Below, one piece after another: positions 51,140 through 60,651 of a stretch of DNA of 64,000 bases (position 1 is its first letter; each line of letters begins with the position of its first letter). The translations under genes were made by a program, and so were the position numbers. The stretch lies in the NCBI GenBank assembly GCA_037440065.1, contig JBBIUV010000016.1, positions 310,001-374,000 of the forward strand, written 5' to 3'. Below the pieces are notes generated by a model. That model ran no database searches. It was given only the letters and a program-made list of their open reading frames with translations, and had not been told where the DNA came from. This stretch comes from UBA1563 sp037440065. Its GTDB lineage: Bacteria; Bacteroidota; Ignavibacteria; Ignavibacteriales; Ignavibacteriaceae.

Positions 51140-51166
51140 GTAGCACAGATTATGAATCTGTGCTAC
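51140..51166. repeat. 27-bp dispersed palindrome, copy 1 (probable terminator after nuoN)
   Basis: GTAGCACAGATT (51140-51151), ATG, AATCTGTGCTAC (51155-51166): a perfect 12-bp stem with a three-base loop, 11 bp beyond the nuoN stop. The same architecture and core recur at 62361-62387. On the minus strand the hairpin is followed within ten bases by TTTTAT, so it may end the nuo transcript. Confidence 0.75.
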
Positions 51167-51177
51167 GTGAAAATGAA

Positions 51178-52680
51178 TTAAAAACCGAAAAGTGAGAGAG
51201 AGTTTTTTGCCCAATTAATAACCGGGGCAAAATAAATTCCAAAAAAGATTACCGCTGCTGCAAGTACTGAGGCATAAATGCTCTCTGTTAAAGGGAATTT
51301 CACTTTAGCGACTTCTTCTTTCGGTTTATTCAAGAACATGTGTTTCAATACACGAACGTAATAGTAAAGTGAAACCACACTATTCAAAACCATAATTACC
51401 GAGAGAACGATCATTTTTGCGTCAAGCAAGGCGAGGAAAATGTAGAGCTTGCCGATGAATCCCGCTGTTGGAGGTAAACCTGTAAGAGAAATAAGAAACG
51501 CACCAAGACTTACTCCCATTAACGGCATTGAGTAACCGAGTCCATCGTAGTCCGATAATTCTTCACTATTTATTTTATTGCGAATGATGATTACAACCAG
51601 GAATGCTCCAAGATTCATCAACATATAAATAGCAAAATAAACAAGAATGGCAATTAATCCTTGATCAGATAAAACGGCTAACGAGGCTAAGAGGTAACCG
51701 GCATGCGCTATACTTGAGTAGGCAAGCATTCTTTTAATATTGCTTTGCCATAGTGCTGCAAAATTTCCTAAAGTCATCGTTAGGATTGAGAGAAGAACGA
51801 GGAAATCCTGCCAGTAAAACGAAGGAAGAATTACCCAAGCGCCAAGTGTTGAAGTTTCAAGGAAGAATCCGGTTTTAATCAAACGGATGAGTAAAGCAAA
51901 TCCAGCCGCTTTGCTTGCAACGGACAAATAAGCAGTAATAGTTGTTGGGGCCCCTTCGTAAACATCTGGAGTCCAGAAATGAAAGGGGACAGAAGAAATT
52001 TTATATCCTATTCCCGCAAACATTAGGATCATTGAAAGATTAAGGAGAAATTTATTCCCTGCGGTTACTTGGAACAAATAACTGATCTCGTAAAGATTCA
52101 CACTTCCGGTCAATCCGTAAACGATAGAAATACCAAAAAGCATTATTCCGGTTGATGCTGCGCCGTAAATCAGATATTTTAAGGAGGCTTCAGCGCTTCT
52201 GCTTGAAGTTTTAATAAAGCCCGCCAAAACGTAGGAGGAGAGCGAAACCAATTCGATTGAGAGATAAAGTAAAATTAAATTTGTTGCCGAAACCATGAAG
52301 AACATTCCGAGGATCATTCCGAAGATAAGTGTGTAATATTCTCCAATCCTTTCCATCGAATCACGCAATTCTTTCGAGACAATTGTAAAGAGTATTACCA
52401 GAAACGAACTGATTAGAATGATCATTTTGAAGAAAGAACCAAATGAATCAACCGCAACCATTCCCTTACCCGTATCATTCAAGAAAGCCATCGCATTCGC
52501 ACTGTAATTATCTAATACAAAATAAAATGCTACTGCTAATCCAATTAAAGAAATGTAGGGGAGAACTTTTTCTACTTTGCTTGAAATGAGATCTGCCAGA
52601 ACGATTATTGCAATAAGAGCGGAAATGACAATCTCCGGGTAAAGCAATGGAACACTATCGAAAAAATATGTTAACGGCAT
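51178..52680 (-). CDS. nuoN: NADH-quinone oxidoreductase subunit N
   Basis: 500 residues with about 14 membrane helices, one of three antiporter-like proton-pumping subunits. The antiporter-type lysine/glutamate positions are visible in YLSIELVSLSSYVLAGFIKTSSRSAEASLKYLIYGAASTG (key Glu and Lys near 140-170) and WTPDVYEGAPTTITAYLSVASKAAGF near 250. Last gene of the nuo operon; 24 bp after nuoM. Ends before a perfect hairpin. Confidence 0.94.
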   Translation of the reverse strand: MPLTYFFDSVPLLYPEIVISALIAIIVLADLISSKVEKVLPYISLIGLAVAFYFVLDNYSANAMAFLNDTGKGMVAVDSFGSFFKMIILISSFLVILFTIVSKELRDSMERIGEYYTLIFGMILGMFFMVSATNLILLYLSIELVSLSSYVLAGFIKTSSRSAEASLKYLIYGAASTGIMLFGISIVYGLTGSVNLYEISYLFQVTAGNKFLLNLSMILMFAGIGYKISSVPFHFWTPDVYEGAPTTITAYLSVASKAAGFALLIRLIKTGFFLETSTLGAWVILPSFYWQDFLVLLSILTMTLGNFAALWQSNIKRMLAYSSIAHAGYLLASLAVLSDQGLIAILVYFAIYMLMNLGAFLVVIIIRNKINSEELSDYDGLGYSMPLMGVSLGAFLISLTGLPPTAGFIGKLYIFLALLDAKMIVLSVIMVLNSVVSLYYYVRVLKHMFLNKPKEEVAKVKFPLTESIYASVLAAAVIFFGIYFAPVINWAKNSLSLFGF

Positions 52681-52704
52681 AAATTAAAACTCTAAACTAT
52701 TCAA

Positions 52705-54306
52705 TTAAAATTGTATCGATGAAAAAAATGTTTGTGACTTAGCCATAAAAGTAACCATGGTGTTTACCGATGAATTCATCAAGTCAAGCATAAACGATGG
52801 ATAAACGCCAAGAATAAGAATAATAACGGCAAGTGGAACCAGCATTGCATATTCTCTAAAATCAAGATCGGGAAGTTTGTTCCATTTTTCATTTAACTTA
52901 CCAAGATAAACACGTTGCAAAGTCCAGAGCATGTAGCCGGCTCCAAGTAAAATTCCAAGTGTGGAGATAATAGTTAAAAGTCTAATTGAAACATTACTGA
53001 AAGCGCCAAGAAAAACGAACGCTTCGGAAATAAATCCGCTTAAACCGGGTAAACCGATTGCTGCGAAGAAAGCGAAACTTACAAATCCGGTGTAGATCGG
53101 CATTTGAACTGCTAATCCGCCAAAGTCGTTCAGACCGCGAGTGTGGGCTCTATCGTAAATTACTCCCACAATAAGGAAGAGCATTGCGGTAATTGTTCCG
53201 TGGTTGAACATCTGGAAAACCGCACCGGAAATTCCGGCGGTGTTAAGAGAAGCCATTCCAAGGATTACAAATCCCATGTGAGAAACGGAAGAGTAAGCGA
53301 TCAGTTTCTTAAAATCTTTTTGGGCCATCGCGCAGAGCGCGCCGTAAATAATATTTATCGCACCGAAGAGTGCAATCCACCAAACCAATTGTTGAGTGAT
53401 TTCAGGAAAAATAGGGAAGTTAAGTCTTAAAATTCCGTAAGTTCCCATCTTTAAAAGAACACCTGCAAGAATAACACTTATCGCGGTTGGAGCTTCAACG
53501 TGCGCATCGGGTAACCATGTGTGGAAAGGGAACATCGGGATCTTAATTGCGAATCCGACGAACATTGCGATATATGCTATAAATCTTAAATTGTTCGGAT
53601 TTAACGGAGAAAGAATTCCCGTTTGTGTATAATTCTGCGGATCCATTAAAGCGATCATGTTAAAGGTGAAAACTTTTGTTCCGTTAGCAAGAGTTTCTGT
53701 AGCGCTTAAATAAAGACCGATCATAACTAAAAGAAGGAAAACCGAACCGAAGAGAGTGTAAATAAAGAACTTGATAGCTGCATATTCTTTTCTCGGGCCA
53801 CCCCATATACCGATCAGGAAGTACATCGGGAGAAGCATTAATTCCCAGAAAATGTAGAAAAGGAATAAATCTAATGAAACAAAAACTCCAACCATTCCGG
53901 TTACAAGTAAGAGGTACATTGCATGGTAACCTTTTAGAGAATGATCAATCTTCCATGAAGAGATTGCAGCGATAAAAGAAATTAAAGCTGTTAAAAAGAG
54001 AAGAGGAGCACTTAATCCGTCGATTCCCATGAAGTAATCAACTTTAATTGTTCCCAACCAGGAAACGGTTGCAATTTCGATCCATCTAAATTTTTCAACA
54101 AATTGATACGTTGCCTGGTTATTGATTCCACCGAGCGAGTAATTGTACATACTCCAGATCATTCCGGCAAGGACAAGTTGAATACCTGTAATTATAATAC
54201 TTACAGATTTGATAGCTTTTTCATTGCTTTTTGGCAGGAGAAGAATAATGATCATACCAAGAAGCGGTAAGAAAGTTATCAATGATAAAAACGGAACTTG
54301 TTGCAT
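52705..54306 (-). CDS. nuoM: NADH-quinone oxidoreductase subunit M
   Basis: 533 residues, about 14 helices, antiporter-like. Diagnostic stretches are FYIFWELMLLPMYFLIGIWGG near residue 150, FPFHTWLPDAHVEAPTAISVILAGVLLKMGTYG near 270, and AYSSVSHMGFVILG near 340, with the conserved Glu, Lys and His of the proton path. 34 bp after nuoL. Pumps protons as part of the membrane arm. Confidence 0.95.
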   Translation of the reverse strand: MQQVPFLSLITFLPLLGMIIILLLPKSNEKAIKSVSIIITGIQLVLAGMIWSMYNYSLGGINNQATYQFVEKFRWIEIATVSWLGTIKVDYFMGIDGLSAPLLFLTALISFIAAISSWKIDHSLKGYHAMYLLLVTGMVGVFVSLDLFLFYIFWELMLLPMYFLIGIWGGPRKEYAAIKFFIYTLFGSVFLLLVMIGLYLSATETLANGTKVFTFNMIALMDPQNYTQTGILSPLNPNNLRFIAYIAMFVGFAIKIPMFPFHTWLPDAHVEAPTAISVILAGVLLKMGTYGILRLNFPIFPEITQQLVWWIALFGAINIIYGALCAMAQKDFKKLIAYSSVSHMGFVILGMASLNTAGISGAVFQMFNHGTITAMLFLIVGVIYDRAHTRGLNDFGGLAVQMPIYTGFVSFAFFAAIGLPGLSGFISEAFVFLGAFSNVSIRLLTIISTLGILLGAGYMLWTLQRVYLGKLNEKWNKLPDLDFREYAMLVPLAVIILILGVYPSFMLDLMNSSVNTMVTFMAKSQTFFSSIQF

Positions 54307-54340
54307 TGTATTTTAATCCTTTAAAAAATTCTGAACTAAA

Positions 54341-56437
54341 CTATATTTTTACAAAAAAGAGTAAGAGAAGAACGAGAGAAAAAACAACGAGCACAACATA
54401 TGCTTGTACTTTTCCCGTTTGAAGTTTTCTGAACGCCAAACCTATCAAACCGCTGAACGTCGCAGTTAAATTTACAGCTCCGTCAACTACATAATTGTCA
54501 AACACACCGCTAAATCTTGAAAGCATTCTTGTTACCGAAGCGGCGCCATTCACTATTCCATCAACGACATATGCATCGAACCAGGCGAGGAGATTTGATA
54601 TTCCTAAAAGTCCGGCAACAAATGTTTTATGATAAAACTCATCGAAGTACCATTTGTTTAAAGAAAAAGTATAAAGAGGTTTTATCTTTTCGGTCAATGA
54701 ATCGACATCAATTTTTTTCCATTGATAGAAAGCGAAAGCGAGTAGAATTCCTAAACCAGCTAGAGCCAAAGATAAAAGCACCGCAGGAATATGAGCATGA
54801 TGTAAAGCTTCAGTATAAACTTCAGAATGAGTGATATGTTCGGTTACTTTCGTTGTGGCTTCTTCCATTTTTTCAGGAACCATGAAAGAATATCGTGCAT
54901 GCTCAGGAACTACGGAAGCGGGAGTTTTAATCCATTTCGATAAAACCCAACCGCTATCTGCATTAAACGGATTGGCAGTATAGAAAATAAAAATGGATAA
55001 AAATGCTAACAGCACTAACGGCGCAATCATTAAAAATGGAGATTCATGTGCATGTTCATATTTGTGCTCATTCCGCGGAGTTCCATGGAAAGTTAAAATT
55101 AAAATTCTGAACATGTAGAATGCAGTAAGTAATGCTACAAAGAATCCGATTATTGCAAAAAGTGAATTTCCTGTTAATAATCCAAAAGCAAAAGTACCTG
55201 CGAGAATACCATCTTTAGTTAAAAATCCGGAAGTTAACGGAACACCTGAAATAGCGAGACAGAAAATTAAAAATGTATAATACGTAACAGGAAGTTTCTT
55301 CTTCAAACCACCCATTTGCATGATATCTTGCTCGTGGTGCATCGCGTGAATAACAGAACCTGCGCCGAGGAATAATCCGGCTTTGAAGAATGCGTGTGTA
55401 ACCAAATGGAAAAATCCAAATGCAAATGAGCCGACACCCAACGCCATTATCATGTAACCAAGCTGACTTATAGTCGAATAAGCCAAAACTTTTTTAATAT
55501 CTGTCTGTGTCAAAGCAATTGTAGCCGGAATGAATGCTGATAATGCTCCGATAACTGCAACAAATAAAAGTGCATCACCGGTCATCATCGGGAAAATTCT
55601 TGCAACGAGGTAAACACCTGCTGCAACCATCGTCGCTGCATGGATTAACGCACTAACCGGAGTTGGACCTTCCATTGCATCTGGTAACCAGACATGAAGC
55701 GGGAATTGCGCTGACTTTCCGATTGCACCGCAGAATAATAAAATTCCAACTACAGTCAGCCAAACTTCAGAATTAAAAGGAAGCACACCGGTACTAATCG
55801 CCTGGAATATTTTGTCGAAAGTAAAGGTATGATAATTAACAAAAATCAGTAGAATGCCGGAAAACATACCAAGATCACCAATCCTGTTAACTAAAAAAGC
55901 TTTCTTTGAAGCATCGGAAGCAGAATCTTTCTCGAACCAGAAACCAATCAAGAGATAAGATGAGAGACCGACTAATTCCCAAAAGATGTACATCATTAAA
56001 ATGTTGTGGGTTAACACGATGCCCATCATCGAAAAAGTAAAAATTCCGAGGAACGCGAAATAGCGGTTGTAGCGTTTATCTCCCTTCATATATTCGATCG
56101 AATAATAATGAACCAACGAACTGATAAGCGCAACAACAAACAACATTAAAGCGGTGATGTTGTCTATCATCATGCCTAATTCAACAGTAACTTTGCCCAG
56201 CAAAGGAACATCGCCTAAATTAATCCAAGTAAACTCAGAAACGAATTTGGTATCCGGGAAAAAGAATAATTTGGTAAAGGTTACATAAATAGTTGTTAAA
56301 AGAACGAGAGTAGAAATAGAAATTTCTATTAAGAAACTCTTCTGCATCTTCTTACCTAAGACAAGCGTAAACCAGAACCCAACAAGGGGGGCAAAAAGAA
56401 TAAAAAGCGATAAGGGAATTAAGTTCGATCCATTCAT
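54341..56437 (-). CDS. nuoL: NADH-quinone oxidoreductase subunit L
   Basis: 698 residues. The antiporter domain shows YIFWELVGLSSYLLIGFW near residue 150, FPLHVWLPDAMEGPTPVSALIHAATMVAAGVYL near 255, and AYSTISQLGYMIMALG near 330. The C-terminal region (about 560-698) contains the long amphipathic coupling helix and the last helix that run along the membrane arm. It follows nuoK by only 6 bp. Length within the usual range (600-700), somewhat long in the loop near 480-540. Confidence 0.95.
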   Translation of the reverse strand: MNGSNLIPLSLFILFAPLVGFWFTLVLGKKMQKSFLIEISISTLVLLTTIYVTFTKLFFFPDTKFVSEFTWINLGDVPLLGKVTVELGMMIDNITALMLFVVALISSLVHYYSIEYMKGDKRYNRYFAFLGIFTFSMMGIVLTHNILMMYIFWELVGLSSYLLIGFWFEKDSASDASKKAFLVNRIGDLGMFSGILLIFVNYHTFTFDKIFQAISTGVLPFNSEVWLTVVGILLFCGAIGKSAQFPLHVWLPDAMEGPTPVSALIHAATMVAAGVYLVARIFPMMTGDALLFVAVIGALSAFIPATIALTQTDIKKVLAYSTISQLGYMIMALGVGSFAFGFFHLVTHAFFKAGLFLGAGSVIHAMHHEQDIMQMGGLKKKLPVTYYTFLIFCLAISGVPLTSGFLTKDGILAGTFAFGLLTGNSLFAIIGFFVALLTAFYMFRILILTFHGTPRNEHKYEHAHESPFLMIAPLVLLAFLSIFIFYTANPFNADSGWVLSKWIKTPASVVPEHARYSFMVPEKMEEATTKVTEHITHSEVYTEALHHAHIPAVLLSLALAGLGILLAFAFYQWKKIDVDSLTEKIKPLYTFSLNKWYFDEFYHKTFVAGLLGISNLLAWFDAYVVDGIVNGAASVTRMLSRFSGVFDNYVVDGAVNLTATFSGLIGLAFRKLQTGKVQAYVVLVVFSLVLLLLFFVKI

Positions 56438-56443
56438 AAAAAG

Positions 56444-56755
56444 TTATTCTTTCAATTTATCTATTTCATCAACATTTACTGAAGCGAAATTCTTGTAAAT
56501 ATTTAAAACAATGGCTAAGGCAACTGCAGCTTCGGCGGCGGCTAAAATAACTACGAACAACGCAATTAGCTGACCGTCGAATCCGAAATTTCCGAATCGT
56601 GCGAAAGCGACAAAATTAATGTTCGCCGAGTTAAGGATAAGTTCAATTCCCATTAAAACCATAACAGCGTTTTTACGTGTAACGATGCCGAAGAGTCCAA
56701 GAGAAAAAAGTATTGAACTAACGATAAGATAATGTTGTAAACCGATTGTTGTCAT
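56444..56755 (-). CDS. nuoK: NADH-quinone oxidoreductase subunit K
   Basis: 103 residues from the ATG at 56755; this start follows AGGAATTTT and gives the usual length, whereas an upstream TTG at 56779 would overlap nuoJ and add eight unsupported residues. Three helices with the conserved membrane glutamates in IELILNSANINFVAF and AAEAAVALAIVLNIYK. Proton channel subunit of the membrane arm. Confidence 0.94.
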   Translation of the reverse strand: MTTIGLQHYLIVSSILFSLGLFGIVTRKNAVMVLMGIELILNSANINFVAFARFGNFGFDGQLIALFVVILAAAEAAVALAIVLNIYKNFASVNVDEIDKLKE

Positions 56756-56762
56756 AAAATTC

Positions 56763-57254
56763 CTATTGTTTCCTTGCAATACTTGCTGCGCCTACTAAGG
56801 CAACCAACAAAAGAATTCCAAGTAATTCAAATATCAAAATATATTCATTCATTAAAAGATGACCGACATCCGTTAGTGTTGAATTTGCTAATTCTGCCGG
56901 AAGTGATTTCCATCTTGTATTAATAAAAGTTGAAACTAAAATCCCGCCGAAAGCGCCGATAGTGATCGAAGCTGGGATAATAAAGGATGCCTCAGTCTTG
57001 ATCGGCACATTTTGGATTTTATTGGTTAACATAACTCCGAATAGAATTAAAATTAAAATACCGCCGACGTAAACAATCACTTGCACGATAGCAATAAAGT
57101 CGGCGCCGAGAAGAACATAAATCCCTGCAACTCCAAGAAAAGTAAGCATCAGGGAATACGCCGAATAAATAATATTCTTAAACGTTACGACAAAGAAAGC
57201 CGAAACAAGAGTTATCACGGCAAATACATAAAACAAAAAATCTGCTAAATTCAT
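56763..57254 (-). CDS. nuoJ: NADH-quinone oxidoreductase subunit J
   Basis: 163 residues with five helices. The conserved membrane stretch with pi-bulge character appears as GADFIAIVQVIVYVGGILILILFGVMLTNK near residues 50-80. Ends 8 bp before nuoK; starts 5 bp after nuoI. Membrane-arm subunit next to the quinone module. Confidence 0.93.
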   Translation of the reverse strand: MNLADFLFYVFAVITLVSAFFVVTFKNIIYSAYSLMLTFLGVAGIYVLLGADFIAIVQVIVYVGGILILILFGVMLTNKIQNVPIKTEASFIIPASITIGAFGGILVSTFINTRWKSLPAELANSTLTDVGHLLMNEYILIFELLGILLLVALVGAASIARKQ

Positions 57255-57259
57255 ATTAC

Positions 57260-57853
57260 TTAATTCTCGGGTTTATTTTCTTCTGATGCTGCTGCCGGAG
57301 GAGGAGTAGGTTTTGCTACAGGAGCAGCAGGTTTTGGAGCTGCAGCCTTTGCTGCCGCTTTTTCAGCTTCAAATTTTTGGAAATTATCTTTCTTCTGTTC
57401 AACTTCTTCAGGTGTAAGCGTAGCAAAGTGATATAACAGATCGGTGCGTTCCAATTTGGTGAACTCATATTCATCGGTCATATAAATACATTCAGTTGGA
57501 CATGGGAAAACACACAATTGACAGTAACAGCATTTTGCGAAATCAATATCAAACTTGGTAACCCATAATGCTTTTTTCTTCCCTTGAGAAGTTTTGCCAA
57601 GATCCTCAGTTGGCAATCCTTTTACAGTGTCAATCGCGATGCAACTTACAGGACAAGCACGTGCGCATTGGTCGCAGCCGATGCAGTCATCCATATTTAC
57701 ATATAAACGATTCCGCACACGTTCCACCATTGGAACTTTTACACTTGGATATTGAATGGTTACCGACGGAGTGAATAAATGAAGAAACGTTATCTTCATT
57801 CCGATAAATACGGTAACTAATCCATCTTTTATATTATTAAAATATTCTCTCAT
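57260..57853 (-). CDS. nuoI: NADH-quinone oxidoreductase subunit I with Ala/Pro-rich tail
   Basis: 197 residues. Two 4Fe-4S binding motifs, CIGCDQCARACPVSC (about 58-72) and CCYCQLCVFPCPTEC (about 97-111), hold clusters N6a and N6b. The core ends near residue 150; the remaining roughly 45 residues are a low-complexity Ala/Pro/Lys/Glu tail (AAAKAAAPKPAAPVAKPTPP) absent from typical NuoI. Links the peripheral and membrane arms. 3 bp after nuoH. Confidence 0.95.
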   Translation of the reverse strand: MREYFNNIKDGLVTVFIGMKITFLHLFTPSVTIQYPSVKVPMVERVRNRLYVNMDDCIGCDQCARACPVSCIAIDTVKGLPTEDLGKTSQGKKKALWVTKFDIDFAKCCYCQLCVFPCPTECIYMTDEYEFTKLERTDLLYHFATLTPEEVEQKKDNFQKFEAEKAAAKAAAPKPAAPVAKPTPPPAAASEENKPEN

Positions 57854-57856
57854 TAA

Positions 57857-58927
57857 TTATAAAACCATTATTAATGCAACAATTAAGAAATTTACAAACG
57901 CAATGGGAATTAAATATTTCCAGCACAAAGTCATCAATTGATCAACACGAAGACGTGGAAGAGTCCACCGTAACCACATCTGTACGAATACAAAGAAAAT
58001 ACCCTTAATACTAAACCAGAAAAATTGTTCAATCGGAACAATCCAGGTCAATCCAATTAAATTCCCTAGATATCCGAACGGGGAATGGTAACCGCCAAAG
58101 AATAGAGCTGAAGCAATTACCGATACGGCAAACATGTTAGCATATTCAGCTAAGAAGAACATTGCGAACTTCATTCCGGAATATTCTGTATGGTAACCGC
58201 CTACTAGTTCTGATTCTGCTTCTGGAATATCAAACGGAGTTCTGTTAGTTTCGGCAAGCGAACTAATATAGAGGATAATAAACCCTATAATCATGAAGGG
58301 AAGTAAGATTAATTTCTTTATTCCGGCAATACTTCCGCCGAAGATCATCCAATCCCAAAATCTACTCGTCTGAAAATCTGTTATTTTCGTCAAGTTAAGT
58401 GAACCAACAACAACTACTACGGTAAGAATTACAATAACAGTCGGAATTTCATAACTCACCACTTGCGCAGCTGAACGAACAGCTCCGTAAAGCGAATACT
58501 TATTGTTTGATGCCCAACCGGCCATCAGAATTCCGGCCACAACCAAACCTGAAACAGCAACAATGTAAAGTACTCCAAGATCAATTCCGGAACCGATGTA
58601 AGCCGATGAAAATGGAATCGCTGCGAAAGCGGCATAACTTCCCATAAACACAAGTATCGGGGCAATATTAAAAAGTTTTTTATCTGTATCGGATGCAGTT
58701 ATATCTTCTTTTTGAATAAGCTTCAAAATATCCGCTACCGTCTGTAACCAGCCATGCCAGCCAACTCTCATTGGTCCAAGTCTATCTTGCATATGGGCGG
58801 AGACTTTTCTTTCCAACCAAACTGCAAAGAGAGCGAAAGGAACGATAAAGATAAACGGAAGCGCTCCCGAAATGAAGGAGGCGATTACATCACTTCCGAA
58901 CAAGTTTACAAAAAAATCGTATATCAT
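57857..58927 (-). CDS. nuoH: NADH-quinone oxidoreductase subunit H
   Basis: 356 residues, eight helices. Signatures: ERKVSAHMQDRLGPMRVGWHGWLQTVADILKLIQKED near the start, and SSLAETNRTPFDIPEAESELVGGYHTEYSGMKFAMFFLAEYANM near 225-270, the quinone-entry and E-channel region. It overlaps the nuoD stop by 4 bp (ATGA), coupling the two. Confidence 0.96.
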   Translation of the reverse strand: MIYDFFVNLFGSDVIASFISGALPFIFIVPFALFAVWLERKVSAHMQDRLGPMRVGWHGWLQTVADILKLIQKEDITASDTDKKLFNIAPILVFMGSYAAFAAIPFSSAYIGSGIDLGVLYIVAVSGLVVAGILMAGWASNNKYSLYGAVRSAAQVVSYEIPTVIVILTVVVVVGSLNLTKITDFQTSRFWDWMIFGGSIAGIKKLILLPFMIIGFIILYISSLAETNRTPFDIPEAESELVGGYHTEYSGMKFAMFFLAEYANMFAVSVIASALFFGGYHSPFGYLGNLIGLTWIVPIEQFFWFSIKGIFFVFVQMWLRWTLPRLRVDQLMTLCWKYLIPIAFVNFLIVALIMVL

Positions 58928-60036
58928 CGATCAACCTCTCCTAATACAATATCGATACTTCCAAGAATGGCAACAACATCGGCAATAAGATGTCCTTTGC
59001 ATAATTCTCCAAGTACACCAAGATTAATAAATGACGGAGGGCGAACTTTTACTCTGAAGGGTTGTAATTGACCTTTACTCACAATAAAGAATCCAAGTTC
59101 ACCTTTAGGATTCTCAACGCGAGAATAAATTTGACCTTCAACAGGTTTAATTCTCTTTGGTAACGCAGAAGTAATCTCTCCTTCAGGTAATTGATCTAAC
59201 GCTTGCTCAATAATTCTTATACTTTGAACCATTTCTTGAACACGGAGATAATATCTATCCCAGCAATCGCCAACTTGTCCGTGTAAACCTTCTCCAACAG
59301 GAATCTCAAAATCAAATCTATCATATATAGAATATAGATCGTTCCTGCGGATATCCCATTTAAGTCCACTTGCACGAAGGTTAGGACCGGTTATTCCGTA
59401 GTTAATAGCAGCATCCACGGGAAGAACTCCGATGTTTGCGGTTCTTTCGATAAAGATTTTATTATAAGAAAGAAGATTGTTTACTTCGGTAACCGTTTTT
59501 TTGAAATCCTTTAAGAAATCTCTTGTTTCGTTAACAAAGTTGAGAGGGAGATCATGTGAAAGGCCGCCAACCCAGATGTAATTGTAAAGTAAACGTGCAC
59601 CGCAAGTCTTCTCAAAAAGGGTAAGGATTCTTTCTCTATCTCGGAAGAGGTAAAGGAAAGGAGTAAATGCGCCAATATCAATTCCATAAGTTCCGACAGC
59701 AACCATATGAGAAGCAATTCGTTGCAACTCAGCCATAATTACACGGATATATTCAACTCTTTCAGGAACTTTAATATCAAGCAGTCTCTCAACTGCAATT
59801 GCATAACCCATCTCATTGTTCATTGAAGCGAGGTAGTCCAAGCGATCAACATAGGGAATGATTTGCGGATATGTCATCGCCTCGCAATGTTTTTCAAAAC
59901 AGCGGTGTAAATAACCGAGATGAGGTTTTACATTGATAATTACTTCGCCTTCGAGTTCTAATTCTAGTCTTAAAACTCCGTGAGTTGAAGGATGTTGCGG
60001 CCCCATATTAAGGACCATTTGTTCGGTTTTTAGCAT
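58924..60036 (-). CDS. nuoD: NADH-quinone oxidoreductase subunit D (49-kDa)
   Basis: 370 residues, the length of a separate NuoD rather than a NuoCD fusion. MGPQHPSTHGVLRLELELEGE near the start contains the quinone-site His, followed by PHLGYLHRCFEKHCEAM and RLDYLASMNNEMGYA; it ends VLGEVDR, the standard NuoD C-terminus. Catalyses quinone reduction with NuoB cluster N2. An 84-bp gap before it, the largest in the operon, carries repetitive-looking sequence. Confidence 0.96.
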   Translation of the reverse strand: MLKTEQMVLNMGPQHPSTHGVLRLELELEGEVIINVKPHLGYLHRCFEKHCEAMTYPQIIPYVDRLDYLASMNNEMGYAIAVERLLDIKVPERVEYIRVIMAELQRIASHMVAVGTYGIDIGAFTPFLYLFRDRERILTLFEKTCGARLLYNYIWVGGLSHDLPLNFVNETRDFLKDFKKTVTEVNNLLSYNKIFIERTANIGVLPVDAAINYGITGPNLRASGLKWDIRRNDLYSIYDRFDFEIPVGEGLHGQVGDCWDRYYLRVQEMVQSIRIIEQALDQLPEGEITSALPKRIKPVEGQIYSRVENPKGELGFFIVSKGQLQPFRVKVRPPSFINLGVLGELCKGHLIADVVAILGSIDIVLGEVDR

Positions 60037-60120
60037 AAATATTTTTTTAGTTTACAGTAATCGGTATTTAGCGATCAGTGTTCAATTATCCTCTGATAAC
60101 TGAAGACTGAAAACTAACAA
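60037..60120. other. 84-bp low-complexity spacer inside the nuo operon
   Basis: The gap between nuoC and nuoD is unusual because all other junctions are overlapping or short. On the minus strand it reads as a succession of TTAGTTTTCAGTCTTCAGTTATCAG-like phrases (quoted in part), a kind of intergenic sequence that recurs in many genomes. No strong ribosome site precedes nuoD, and no terminator is seen. Confidence 0.35.
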
Positions 60121-60651
60121 CTAATAAGGTACTTTCATTCCGTGATAAAATTCGGGATTCATATAATCTTTTCTTAAGGGATAACCGGCTTCCCAATCAT
60201 AAGGCATTAAAATTCTGCGTAAATCGGGATGATTAAGGAATACTATTCCAACCATATCATAAGCTTCCCGTTCCTGCCAATCCGCGCAAGCCCAAACTTT
60301 ACTCACGGACTCAATTTCAGGATTATCTCTGCCGGTAGCGGCTCTAAGCACAATCTTATGTCCTAATTTCATACTCTCCAAATGATAAACAACCGAGAGT
60401 GTTCCACCTTTTGTTTCGGTAGTTCCATCTTCCAATTTAACTTTTTCGCCATTGTCATCATCCAATCCGGTTAAAAGAATGAGATTATCAAATAACAATT
60501 CTTCATTATCTCTTAAGAACCAGCAGATATCTGTAACTTTTAATGGCGCTACTTCAATTACCGCTTCTTTCGGTAATTTAGTATTTAACTCAAGAACAGC
60601 ATCGCCGAACTTTTCTTTTAAGAGAGCAAAAATTTCTTCTGTTGATTTCAT
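60121..60651 (-). CDS. nuoC: NADH-quinone oxidoreductase subunit C (30-kDa)
   Basis: 176 residues. The family signature ADWQEREAYDMVGIVFLNHPDLRRILMPYDWEAGYPLRKDY (conserved Glu, Asp, Pro and Leu-Arg-Lys-Asp-Tyr, about 127-167) is intact. Structural subunit binding NuoD and NuoI. Overlaps the nuoB stop by 4 bp (ATGA). Confidence 0.95.
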   Translation of the reverse strand: MKSTEEIFALLKEKFGDAVLELNTKLPKEAVIEVAPLKVTDICWFLRDNEELLFDNLILLTGLDDDNGEKVKLEDGTTETKGGTLSVVYHLESMKLGHKIVLRAATGRDNPEIESVSKVWACADWQEREAYDMVGIVFLNHPDLRRILMPYDWEAGYPLRKDYMNPEFYHGMKVPY

